Below are positions 47,501 through 62,100 of a stretch of DNA of 64,000 nucleotides, piece by piece (position 1 is the first letter of the stretch; each line of letters begins with the position of its first letter). The position numbers and the translations under genes are program-made. The notes below the pieces were generated by a model, which made no database searches, was not told the origin of the DNA, and saw only the letters and a program-made list of their open reading frames with translations. This stretch comes from Meandrina meandrites (taxonomy: Eukaryota > Cnidaria > Anthozoa > Scleractinia > Meandrinidae), in contig OY855913.1 in NCBI GenBank assembly GCA_963693305.1, positions 9,731,701 through 9,795,700 on the forward strand, read 5' to 3'.

Positions 47501-47562
47501 AAAATTAACTTGGATCACGCTGTTTACAAAACCTTACACGACAATAATTATAGTAAACATAC

Positions 47563-47852
47563 TTCGCATTGCGAGATCTCATGTCTTTTCTCGCTTTTAT
47601 TGTCACCATTGAATAATTGTTTACATTTCCGGTTGAGTAAATAGCTTTGTCTAAGATATCACAATCATCAAATGCCGAAATAACAACATTCTCTACATAG
47701 CCATCTACATACGACATGAAGTGCTGGACAAGAGCATATGCTGTTACAATAATTGAAACGATAAAAACAAAGCTTTTCGCAATATATGCTTGAGTGCTCA
47801 ACAGCTCAGTTCCCGCAAGTATTGATGATTCTCTTAGCGTTTCAAACTCCAT
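47563..47852 (-). CDS. Possible first exon of an unknown membrane protein
   Basis: ATG at 47852 opens a frame beginning MEFETLRESSILAG. A clear hydrophobic segment (about residues 27-45, SFVFIVSIIVTAYALVQHF) could be a membrane helix. A donor AA|GTATGT at 47563/47562 ends it in phase 2. No continuing exon was found to the left, so this may be a chance frame or the 5' remnant of a broken gene. No family recognised. Confidence 0.25.
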
Positions 47853-49354
47853 TATATAGATAGCTCACTATAAAATCTAGGCTTCTGATAAAGGTTTCAC
47901 TCGGAAGAGTTCGCTCGTAAAGTTCTCTCGTATTAAAGTTCATGCACCTACCCGCTCCGAAGTAGTCATCGACATGTTTCAGTGTGGGTGTAGTCGGTGT
48001 ACAATCGATTTCGCGTTCCAGAAATCACACTAAATATTTCAACCTTTACAATCCTTGAGATTCCACCGAAAAGAGAGTCAAACGAGTAAAAACAACGTAA
48101 ATCCGTATAGATCTTTACAAGTCATGCATGTATAACGGCCGGCAGCCGCTACTAGCTACTCGAGCGATCAAAGCTCAAAGTTGCAGAACGACAGATGCGC
48201 GGATCGATCAAAGCGATCATATATTTCCAAGCACGCATAAAAATACAGAGAAGAAAACAACTTGCCTCCAAAGTTATGCAGATGTCCACGCAATCGAATT
48301 CAACCAAAAACTCGTTCCACGTGTCACCGACTCCATCACAAAATCAGACTTCGCGGCTCAAATTTACAATCATCGGCGGCGTACAAACGTTGTACAACTC
48401 AGCAAAGCCACTGGGAGCTGCGCTCAAAAAGCTAAGATTCTCGCTGTGACTGCAGAGTTTACTGTACTGACTGTAATCAACGCATTGCGAAAGATCTATT
48501 TTAATCGAGAATAAAAAAGGGTTTGACAGATGGTTGACAGACGTAACGCAACTCCTGTAGTTTCGGGTCTTTTGGCATGACAATTTCGTGTTCCGGCTTG
48601 TAACAGTCTAGGGTGCGAATGTAGACGTTTGTATAGCGCAATCGCTTTTATCAAACTGTCCAAGTACAAAATTCAAGTACAAAATTAGCGTTTAATAAAA
48701 TTTATTTTTAATTCTGTTCATTTTGTTTGACCTTTGTTGTCGTTTGTAGCATACAGTATTTGACACCCATAATGTTCACTTTGCTGGAGATTACAGGCCA
48801 CTCATTTGTTGCGCAACGAACCACAAAGGACAACCAGTTGCCGTGTCTTTATTTTATTTACCAAATAGGTTGATATTATTGTGCTTGCTACTAATGGATC
48901 GGTGTAGAAGTTTTTACTAGAGTTATTTTCTCTAATCTGGACCCCGAACTCCAACGTTGTCAGGTGTGACGTATGATTTGTTTAAAGCGATGCACGCTAG
49001 ACGGCGTTGCGATTTGATAAATCCTCATTTATTAATAATTCGTTTTCCGAGTTCAGTAGCTCATTGCCACTTCCAAAAAAAACAGTCGTTGCACATAGTG
49101 CTTTTGATTTTCTTTATAAAATGCTTTAAGAAATCAAAGGCCCTTTGGGCTGTCTCGTGTCGGTCGAAAAGAGATTAAAATATACTTTACTAAATAGTTA
49201 TTATAAAAGTAAATGTTTTGCTAGGCCGCAAAAAGCTTGTTTGTTATTTACGCTTGCAATATTTACAGGGAATTCATTAAAGACTTTCGCGCCACTAAAA
49301 AAATAGGTGTTTTTTAGAAAATTTACCATATCCAGGGATAGGGAAAGCAGAGAC

Positions 49355-50632
49355 GGGGGAACATTTTGCTGGGATAATATTTGGTCTTCTTTTTCCATAC
49401 GCGGGAAATAAAAATGGCGAACAGGCGGGGAAACAAAATGACAGAACACATAATTATTATTTATGATTTTTACCAAAAAAACGTCCTCTCTGTTTCCGAC
49501 GCAAACTAAACGCAAGAGGAATTGAGCGTTACTCGAAGCACTCGTCCCCCACGTCACCTCCTTGCGCCGACGTTTTGCGCTGTTTTCCATTTCTTTTGTT
49601 ATTTATTGCCCGTTTTTAACGATCAAGGAACAATATCAGAAAATAGAGTATTTCATAGATGTTTCTTGTGGCAAAAAGGCTGAAAATAGAAATGCCGATA
49701 TGTTTGTAACGAACGTTTTGCACATCCCCAGGCAAATAGCATTCCCAAGGTAAATAATACCAGGGTAAACTCACCGCGGGAATACCTTACCGAGGTGTTT
49801 GCGCTCACGCACTTTAACACTTTACCAAGGTCAATTTTTCATACTGTTTTCGGGGCGAAATGCGAAAATGGGTAATTCGAGGGTACTTGCTAGCATCATC
49901 TCGCTTTTCTTATTTATACTGTTTCGACAGTCCTCTACTGCTTTGTTATATCAGTGTTTCAGACAGCGAAGAAACAGAAGGCGAAGACTCCGTTTATATA
50001 AATCTCTTTGTTGGATGTTTCTAAACCTAGAGATGAAATGGAAATACATATAAGAAAATGCACTATAGATCTTCCATTACTAGTGTTGTATTTAAACGCC
50101 AAATTTCCAAAAACATAGCATTTACTTACAAGTCAACAAGCCATCAAGCCATGATTCTAAGAAAGACCACGTTTTTGCTGCCTTGAACACGCAAAGTTGA
50201 CCTCCGGAAATCTAAACCTCACACCATCATATAGCCTGCGAATACAGCCGCCTCTCATTCGCTCCCGCTACTACGTGCGAAACGCGAAGAGAGACGTTTC
50301 ATCATATTTAATTTCAAATTTCTCTGTTTATTTTATTTGCTTATCTTTGAGGTTTGCCTCGCGATTGGTCATTTTATCTTGGGGTACTTTCATGGGCGAT
50401 TCTTTTGTTCTTTTTCATGTATCCATGGAAATACACCGCGATAAAATTACCTTGGGGGAACATTTTGCTGAGATAATTTTTAGTCTTTTTTTTCATAAGC
50501 GGGAAATAAAAATGGCGAACATGCCATGAAAATAACAAAACACCCAGGAAAACAAAATTACAAAGCACACGGAAAAACAAAATGACAGAGCACATATTAT
50601 TTATGATTTTTACCAAGAAAACGTCCTCTCTA
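49355..50632. repeat. Direct repeat pair (49355-49500 and 50452-50632)
   Basis: Both copies share GGGGGAACATTTTGCTG, GCGGGAAATAAAAATGGCGA and ATTTATGATTTTTACCAA. The second has an inner partial duplication (GGAAAAACAAAAT). Likely two copies of one dispersed repeat 1.1 kb apart. The interval between has no supported gene. Confidence 0.65.
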
Positions 50633-50991
50633 TTTGTGAGTTTCCCGAAGTAAAGAGCCCTTTTACCATGGTAAAAGGACGATGTGTAACCGCAACAATA
50701 TAAATTTGACACACTACACTATTAAGCTATTCCGTACTTGAAACCCTACATCGCTACACAGATCAAGCAATTTGTTCCAGTGAACTCTTGTTAATTACAT
50801 TTTATGCAGTCACGAAAAAACTTTCCGTAAAGATTCTCGCATAGGGACTGCATAAAAACACAAAATCCCGCTCCGGCTCTTTCTTGAAATTCCCGCTTAC
50901 CGCTCCTGTTTTCAGCTCCCATCCCGGCCGAATATCACCACATCTTCTTATCTGGGTTGCTTAGCGTGAGGTCTGTCTTTGACCTTGTTAA

Positions 50992-53328
50992 AGGGCAACT
51001 CTTGGGAAATTTACCCCAATTTTTTTTATTTTTTTCTATAAGTTGTTTATAGCAACAGGACTCTTTAGAAGGTAAAATTTTAAAGATATCGGCCAAAATG
51101 AATTTACTACGAATTTTTTTTTTACGCCAATTTGGCGGCCATTTTGAAAACGTTTGGATTTTGGTACGTCACGTGATGCTACGTGACAGGTGTGGAAGGC
51201 AAGATTTGCTTTTGCTTCCGACAAGAGGAAAACACGCCAAGCTTCTCTTCATAAATGAGAATGACAAGGAGAGAAAGACCCTATGCTGTTCAATGATGTC
51301 CAAGATAAAAAAGGTAGTGCTTCACTGCTTAAATATGAAAGGAAATAAACTTAAAAAGAGTAAATCATGTGTTTGTGAAACGAAACAAATCCGTCAGATT
51401 GATCGGCCTTCTAAGGTCAGCAAATGTACATAGCTTTATAATAAGATGCATCCTCTCTTGCACCATATCGTGATAAAGATTCCTTTTCTCTGGAGTAGAT
51501 AGTAAATTGAAAAGGGTCTGCGAGTGCTGACTCCCATAATTTGTCAGAAATCTCTTCATTTATAACCAGGAATAACGTCTATATGTAAGCGAAATCCAGG
51601 CGTTCGGAAACAGACCGATATATTTTGCCTCTGTTGTTGAGAAATTTGTAGCCACCCTCAGATTTCTCCTGCTGTTAATTGGCAAAATAGAAAGCGATTC
51701 TCACCAGCAAATGTAGTGTTCTTTTTTTTAAGTAAATGCCTTCGACAGGCGCGCGTGATTTGCGTGCAGGTCAGTATTGCGCAATAAGAAGCCAGACAAA
51801 TTCACCACCCCGCGCGCAAGCAGAGGCGCTCTCGCGGGATATAAAATTATACGAAGAAATGGGGAATCAAATATAAAACAATATCCGGATAACTAAGAGA
51901 AGAAGTGTTGCGTGTAGTACTGATTCTGTGATTCCTTTTGAGAAACAATTGTTGTAAATTAGGCAACCTGGGGTGTAGTATGAAACCCGGGTATGAAAGC
52001 GTGTCATGCTCTTTCCCTTTCCCTCCCTAGCCTGACCACGAAACAGTTTCGTGTGCAGATTCGAGCAGATGTCGGTTGACGAGATAACTAAAGGAAAACA
52101 TGCCAAAGGTTGTAAGACACGAAGAGCGCAACGACCATTTCAAATGCAAACCATGAATTAAAACGCAAGCAAACGCGAAAGTAATAAGGAGCCAAACAGA
52201 GCACAATTTTCGTGGGGGTGTTTTTCGTAAAAAGATAAGAAATTGCAAAATAAAAACATGACAACTTAATTATACCGATAAGTATAAAATCACGCACTGC
52301 AGGGCCGTGTAATAGTCCCGGTGGTAGTAATCAGTTTACAAAATCATTCTACAGTTTTACGCATACAAGCTCGAGGCAAGTTGTTTCAACTACAGAAAGC
52401 GCAAACTCCCTTCTCCCAACAAAAAGAAGTGAAGAGACCCAGCACAGTTTGTTGTTCACATTTAAATGCAAGCCTGAGTATGTTCTGGATAAAATCTGCC
52501 GCAGAATTTCGAGCATTATAGTTTAGTTTCGGTAGCTGGCATTCCGCCGGCAGAATTCTTCGTTTTCGAGCAGAATTTAAAAATCGGTAACACAAAGGAG
52601 ACAAAGAATGTAACTTGCGTTTCTGTGTTTGCAAGCTTTCAAACGCACAAGGTAGATAGTGTACATTAGGCTGAAGCTCAAAACCCATTGTGATAAACAT
52701 GAGCAAAAATATTTGAAGACCGAATATAAAGAACAAAATGCAACAAACAGTTTGATTGTATAAAAGCATTTTTAATTAAGCTTCTCACGTACATGCAAAT
52801 AATAACAAGGCTTTTCAGGTTTGACTTAGCTCACAAACAACTGGCCGAGGTAATAGAGATAGAAACTGTACATTTAGGACTTCAATTCACTCACCATTCG
52901 TCACCGTCAAAATCACAGCGGCGGTGAGGAGGTTCGATATTTTCCTCCCTTTCTCTGTCTCGCTGTTTTTCCCTGGAGGCTCAAAACGCCAGGATTGAAA
53001 TACCATAGAAGGTTCTTTATCATCCCCTGACATATCCCCTCCTATAGCTCTCTAAAAATCAGTGGAGTCGCTAGCAGAAGGTGAGCTCACACTGCAAGTC
53101 AGCCATGAGTCAGCCATGTTCGTGACTTGTTGCGGTTCCACTCCTGTGACGTATCACATCTCGTGATCATAATCATCGAAGCATTCATGGCGAAATGTCA
53201 CAAAAGCGTAAAATACGAATTTTTAGTACAATTAATCGGTAAAAAAGCTTCTGAATTCAAATTTTTTGCTTCCTGTAAACATTGGAAAGCTTTAACTGAA
53301 ATATAGTTTTCTAGCCAAGAGTTGCCCT
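50992..53328. mobile_element. TTAA-targeting non-autonomous DNA transposon (2.3 kb)
   Basis: The inverted ends AGGGCAACTCTTGG are flanked by TTAA at 50988-50991 and 53329-53332. TTAA duplications occur in piggyBac and Kolobok elements; ends of the AGGG type favour Kolobok, though this is inference. Subterminal GTCACGTGATG-like and CATCTCGTGATC motifs near the two ends may be transposase sites. The longest inner frame (51098-51433) has no transposase features. Confidence 0.75.
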
Positions 53329-53620
53329 TTAACTTTTGAGATGTTTGTAAGATAAGTCAAGCTTAATGGCTTTTTATTAAGCGATGACGTCATAGAATGA
53401 CGTCATCGGTTAATGCTGTAAAGCGAAAAAGCGATGGAATTTATGGAATTTTTGGTGTTACGGTGTGAGCGCGATTACTCCCTGAATTGAACCGAAGAGC
53501 ATTGGGAACTAGGTGCATGGTTTGTGTTCTTGTTCTTGTCGTCGTGCGAGTGGAAGGGATCTGTTGTCTGTTGCAATCGACCGATCTTTCTAGAACCGAA
53601 TAGAATTTGGAACTAACTTC

Positions 53621-54229
53621 AGCAATAAACGTCTGTAGAAAAGAATTCAAGTAAAACTCAACAAGAAATCACGGCGTAGAACTCAAAGCAAAATACTCCC
53701 GGGCAGTTAGAAAGGACCGATTCTTTGTATAAACGAAAGACACAAATTATATTTGATGTGTTTCATTAGATTTAGTAAACAGAAATCTTTACATTTTTTA
53801 AAAGAAAAGGGCTAAACATTTTCAAGACAGCGTTTGACCTTGTATCGTATGTCGTCAGTATCGGATGTCGCGCTACAGGATAACACAGCTTTTGTCAAAC
53901 AGTCATTCAACACAGAAGTTGTTCAGGAATAAACGTCAGTAGAAAAGAAATCAAGTTTAACTCAACAAGAAAGCACTACGTAGAACTTAAAGCAAAATAC
54001 TCCCGGGCAGTTAGAAAGGACTAATTCTAAGTATAAGTGAAAGAGACTTATTATATTTGATGTGTTTTATAAGATTTAGTAAACAGAAATCTTTAATTTT
54101 TTTTAAAACAAAAGGGCTCAACAATTTCAAGACAGCGTTTGACCTTGTATCATATGTCGTCAGTATCAGATATCTCCCTGCAACATAACGCAACTTTTGT
54201 CGAACAATCATTCAACACAGAAGTTGTCA
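53621..54229. repeat. Tandem duplication, 304-bp period
   Basis: Copies 53621-53924 and 53925-54229 align throughout (AATAAACGTC, CAAAATACTCCCGGGCAG, GACAGCGTTTGACCTTGTAT), moderately diverged. No coding content. Confidence 0.75.
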
Positions 54230-54339
54230 GCTATTTTTATTAACTTTCTTGAAATTTTCTTTCAAATTTCCTGAAAATTCTTAAATACCCCTTGTGAAAC
54301 GTCATCGCTTCTGCATGCATTGCGTGCCGTTTATTTAGC

Positions 54340-54939
54340 GGTGACGGACAAAAGACTGACCCCCAGTCCATGGACTACCCCGATGGACTACCCAAATGGA
54401 CTACCAAAATGGACTACCCTAAAATGGACTACCCCTAAGAAATCCCATTTTGAATGAGTAGGATTGAAAGAACTGCTATTTCTATACTTACATTGCATGG
54501 GCCTTCTTTATGGTTATCCTCACGGACACTTTAGCACCTAAATACAGGAATCGCACCGACCTTGAAAGGCACTGGGAACGAGTGCGATCGGGTGATTAAG
54601 CTATTTTAACTATCAATTAAAATAGCACTCCTTTTAGTGGCTACTACTCACCTCGGTTAGCCTGCTATGCACTCTGGTTACCCTACTATGCACTCCGGTT
54701 AGCCTACTATTCACTCCGGTTAGCCTGCTATGCCCTTTAGTTAGCCTGTTTACGGTTAGCTCTTTATATTGTAAGGGTAACACAATATATTCTTAATATT
54801 ATTGGTCCCTGGGAGCTCCCGGGTAGCGAAATAGGATTTTTTAGGGGTAGTCCATTTTAGGGTAGTCCATTTTGGTAGTCCATTTGGGTAGTCCATCGGG
54901 GTAGTCCATGGACTGGGGGTCAGTCTTTTGTCCATCACC
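54340..54939. mobile_element. 600-bp foldback transposon with repetitive TIRs and 9-bp TSD
   Basis: About 105-bp inverted termini built from TGGACTACC units start GGTGA(C/T)GGACAAAAGACTG. The flanks TTATTTAGC (54331-54339) and TTGTTTAGC (54940-54948) match at 8 of 9 positions. This fits a Mutator-type MITE. The interior holds about four copies of a roughly 27-bp unit (CGGTTAGCCTGCTATGCACT) at 54655-54755. Confidence 0.75.
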
Positions 54940-54948
54940 TTGTTTAGC

Positions 54949-56040
54949 CCCCTAACGCAGCTGACTTAAAATGATCTTATCTCAGCGTCCTGATAAACAT
55001 TTCTCGCTGATCACCAATTCTACTGGCAAGAAGCACGCCATCACCTCAGTCTTCAGTTGCAAGTGATGTCGAAGTACTTGCTACGGCAAACACAAAACGC
55101 AAAAATCTCGCGTCAAGTCTGATGACAGGACTGAGAAAGAAACGCACGAACTTCTTGAAGCGTGGGCCACCAAATTAAAAACAAATCAAAATCTGGAACG
55201 ATATCTATTCTTCGTATAAAGAAAGGTGTCCAGAAAGCCAGAGAATGCTATAGCAGGTGAAGAAACAGCAGCAGAATCTAGAGTACGAGTTCAAGCAGTT
55301 AAAGCAGCGATCTCGCTCGACTGGAGAAGATGGAATTCAGAAAATCAAAGAAGGCTTCCCCTATTTCGACATCCTGAGTAAAGAAAGGCGAGAAAGTACG
55401 ACTGGTATGCAGAGTTCTTTTATTGAAATGTACGGAACAAGACAACGCAAGATTTGAACGATCAGCTGAAATGTTCCGTGACGCCCAGAGCAGGCAAATG
55501 GAACAAACAAACGCCGTAGTTGACATTTTTAAAGATTTAGCATCAAAATAATTGTCTTTATCTAATCGTTTATCTTCTGTTATTGAAACGATACATACAA
55601 TTGTTGTGCAAAACTCACGTAGCAATCATAGTCTTTTTTAGGATGCTCGTTTTTTGTCCAATCTTTTTCACCGCAATTCTCCAACGAACTTTCAACATGC
55701 CAAATGCTCGTTCCACTAGAGATCGTAGCGCACCGAACTTTAGGTTTTAAACTTTCTCTGCCCCTGAGTCAGGCTTCCTCTGTCCGGGTAGGGTTTCACT
55801 AGCCAGTTCGTTAGTGAATAGGCACTGTCGCCAGCTAAAAGGGGCCTTATTTCTGTTCCATTTATATTGCCTGTTAGACCACTAAGAATTTGCGTTCGAT
55901 GTAAGTTCATAAAAAACGTCATCTCTTCTGCGTGCATTGTGCGTCGTTTATTAACAGATAACGTCAACGCTTAATCGATCATCGTGGGAGTGCCTCGAAT
56001 CTGTTGCGCTTGATAGACCGATCAGAAGAGCAGTATAGGA
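54949..56040. other. Intergenic, no supported gene
   Basis: Contains a diverged copy of the TCTTCTGCATGCAT motif at 55905-55954. Short frames around 55250-55600 are Lys/Gln rich but have no splice or family support. Confidence 0.45.
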
Positions 56041-56045
56041 CTGTG

Positions 56046-58762
<2,717 letters not shown>

Positions 58763-59180
58763 CTGTGAACTAACTACAGCAATAAACGTAAAGCGTGCCT
58801 GTATTTTACATAATAAGCCCTTTACAGTAAATACTCCTAACCTACAGTCTGATTAACCAGCGCGTTAGCTGCGACCTCTTTGTTAAAGAAACATTATCTC
58901 AGTTCTTTAATATGAAATTCCGGCGGCCTCACAAAGCAAATGTTGACGTGGCGGGAAAAATGTTGACATGGCGGGAAAATTCCGCGGCCTCACAAAGCAA
59001 ACACGCATGGAATGGTCCATGGAATGCACCTTCTCCCCACCGCATATTCTCGTGTCGTCATGACAACGTCATGACGACAGGAGACAAAAAGTGGATAAAT
59101 GCGAGTAAATGGAAAAATTACACCTTTTCTCTACTGAAGTTAATTGGTTCTATGGTGATAAAACTGTCCAGGGGTACGGC

Positions 59181-62100
59181 TTATGAAGACGTGACATTGC
59201 GGCAAACTAGCGTGACATTTCCGGGAAATGCAGTCGGGGTCGGTGTCACGCTTCCACCACTTGCAGCCCAGTCTGGAAAATTGTTCAGATCAAACATAGC
59301 AACACCATACGTGTTCACACAAATCACCAACACCGTGACAGCAAGGATATTCATTCCAAAACCAGCTTTTGCCTAAGAATAAAGAGCAAAAAATATTGGC
59401 TTAATACATCGCTTTTATACATTCCAATATATCCTGCGTCTTGAACAAAGATTATTGATTTATTTTGTTTATTCTTTGAAATGGCTCGCGGGACATTTGC
59501 TATCAAAACCGTTATCTTGTAAATCGTTCCCAACAAAAGAGACATCTAGAATTCGACTTAAAAAAAATAGTATATTCCCGGCATACTTTTATAATTTTTG
59601 ACAGAAAAGGCAATTCCATATACCTTCGATAGAAATTTTAAACCCTTTCACATTCCTACAGTATGGATACTGCATCTCTTGTAAACTTTTTATTAACATT
59701 TTACTTAAAAAAACACCTTAAAATACTTCGATGAATTCGAGATATTTTCAAAGACCCCTTTAGAAACCTAAATGACCGTTTTCCTACCTTTTCCTTTACT
59801 CTCACTGTTTATACAGAATGAGGTTAATTTGTGCCAAACGTTAATACCTACCATGTCCTTAACTTTGAGATGTCCGCCGGCAAACACGATAGCATTTGGA
59901 GGTGTAGCAACAGGTAACATGAAGGCGAACGAGCACGAGATTGTAGCAGGAAGCATGAGATACCACGGGTGAACCTGAATCTCTTCTCCCTTAGGAAAAA
60001 AATTAATTAATTTAGCACGATTGTAAGATTGGTAACGGAGACGAAATTCATTCAGCTTGGTGTACATACTCCAGAGCTCTCAAGTCTCACGCATTGAGCG
60101 TGAGACTCACGCAAACAAATCCAATCTGACGCTCTCACGCTAAACCTAACATTTCTCACGCATTTAAGATTTCTGATTAAAACAGTTGATTTTAAGGTAG
60201 AAAGTTGCTGCTTAAAGTAAGTACCTACATGAACTATCTTTCTTGATATAATTTGTCCCTATTTCCTTTGTTCTCGCTTCGAGCTTTTAACAACAGTGTA
60301 AAATTCTCAGCTCGTGCTGAGCCATCGTTGCAATTAAAAAAAAAAATCTGGGATCTAAAAAGTCACTTTTAAAGGGTCATATTTAATTTCCACTCAGAAT
60401 AAAGGAAAACGCGTCTTAGCTACTTAATTTTTTCAAACTTTTCTGGGACCTGCCCCCAGACTTCCCTAGCAAATCAACTTGAGAGCTCTGATACTCACCA
60501 GCGATGCCAGTATCGGCAGGAAGATGGTGGCGGTTGCTACATTGGAGGTGAACTCAGTGAATGTGGTGATCATAATACAAACACATATAACGATTGCATA
60601 ACTTGGAATGGCGTCGAGCTGCGCCAACTGTGAGCCAACCCACTTGGACAGACCGGATACCTGGCCGGAGAATCAGAAACAAAGTATTTTCATGCCTTTC
60701 GCAGATTTTTGGCTGCTGTTTAATTTACTTTTCTTTGCAAGTTTGGTCTTATTTGCGCAAATACTAGAATATAGTCTTTGGTAGGCTTAAAATTTGATGA
60801 CGTCAAAGGGAAAATAAGCCAATAAGAAGGTTTGGTGACGCTGCGTTGCTGGAAAAAAGGGCGGGAAAAGTGTGACGAATTAAATAGCTTTCTCTTTTTA
60901 ACTTTTCTCGTCCACTCTTCATGCAGAAACCAAGTGCCCGAAATTGATAGTGACGATTGTTAAAGCATTTATTAACGATATTGCACAAGAATAGCAAGAA
61001 ATTAAACCGGCAAGCTTTGGAAATGATTAACGTTTTGACTATATAAGTAAAGTTTGTAACATTCAGCAATCAGAAGAAACACGGAAAAAGTTTAGAGAAG
61101 TTTGACAAAAATGAAATAGCCCCTTAACTTGATTTCCCCGTGGTCGTGCGGAATGTCGCTGAAAAGATTTTTTTCGTTGCATGTAAGCCCACGCCTGTTT
61201 ACAATTTTAAGTGTGAGGATTTCAAGTATAAAATACCGTATAAATTGCCATTATTATCAATATACGCGGCCAAATTGAAAATCGCCCTCTTGAAAACACG
61301 CGCTTTGCGGGCCGCAAATGACTCCAAGCGGGCCGTTATTGCATTAACGGCCCTGCAGCTGATTGGTTCTCGGTTCCTCATCCGATGAATATTAACCAAT
61401 CAGGTCACGTTTAATGACGCGGGAAAACCATTTAGGTGCGAACAGCTTGCGTACAGCAAGTTTTAAAGTAAAAAAAGGTAACGAACAGTTTCACGCTGAG
61501 TGTTCGAAAAGAAAAATCAAAGCCTATTTGTTATGAATGGGACAAAATGCAGCTAAAAAATTCGGATGTAGAAGCAAAAGCACAAGGGGAAGATATAAAG
61601 AGAGCAACTTCTTGTTGTCTTACGAGAAACGAAACACAACAAAACAACGGTTCACTTCATTTTGTGCTTCTCGGGACGAGCTAAATTAGCTGAAGCATTG
61701 CGGGGATTTTACGCCGAGGCTCAACTGGAAAATGTAAGTTCGTAAATTATTATTATCCATTCATTTTCAGAGACACAGCAGCTCTTTTTAACTACACCTA
61801 TACGATACATGGGCCTCAGTGTAGCATAGCACAAAATTTTCAACGCGAAGTACTTGCGTACCTGTATTATTGAACATGTAAAGCTCATTAAATGTGTTAG
61901 TTTAAGCTTATATCTGGATGTTCAGGGATGTCATTTGGCCTTGTATATTGATAATAATGATAATTAAATGACTTTTTGAGGGAATATTGTTTATTTGCTC
62001 CCTTGTAGTGTCATTTGCGACCCTTGCGCTTCGCGCTCGGGCCGCAAATGACACTACGCGGGCGCAAATAAACAATATTCCCTCAAAAAGTCATTTTATT

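Noticed and set aside
48128..48514. 128-aa plus-strand frame
   Set aside because: No recognisable motif, no splice sites, and overlapping frames of similar length exist; likely chance.
53621..54229. LTR pair of a solo retroelement
   Set aside because: The copies are directly adjacent with no TG...CA ends or target duplication; a tandem duplication explains them.
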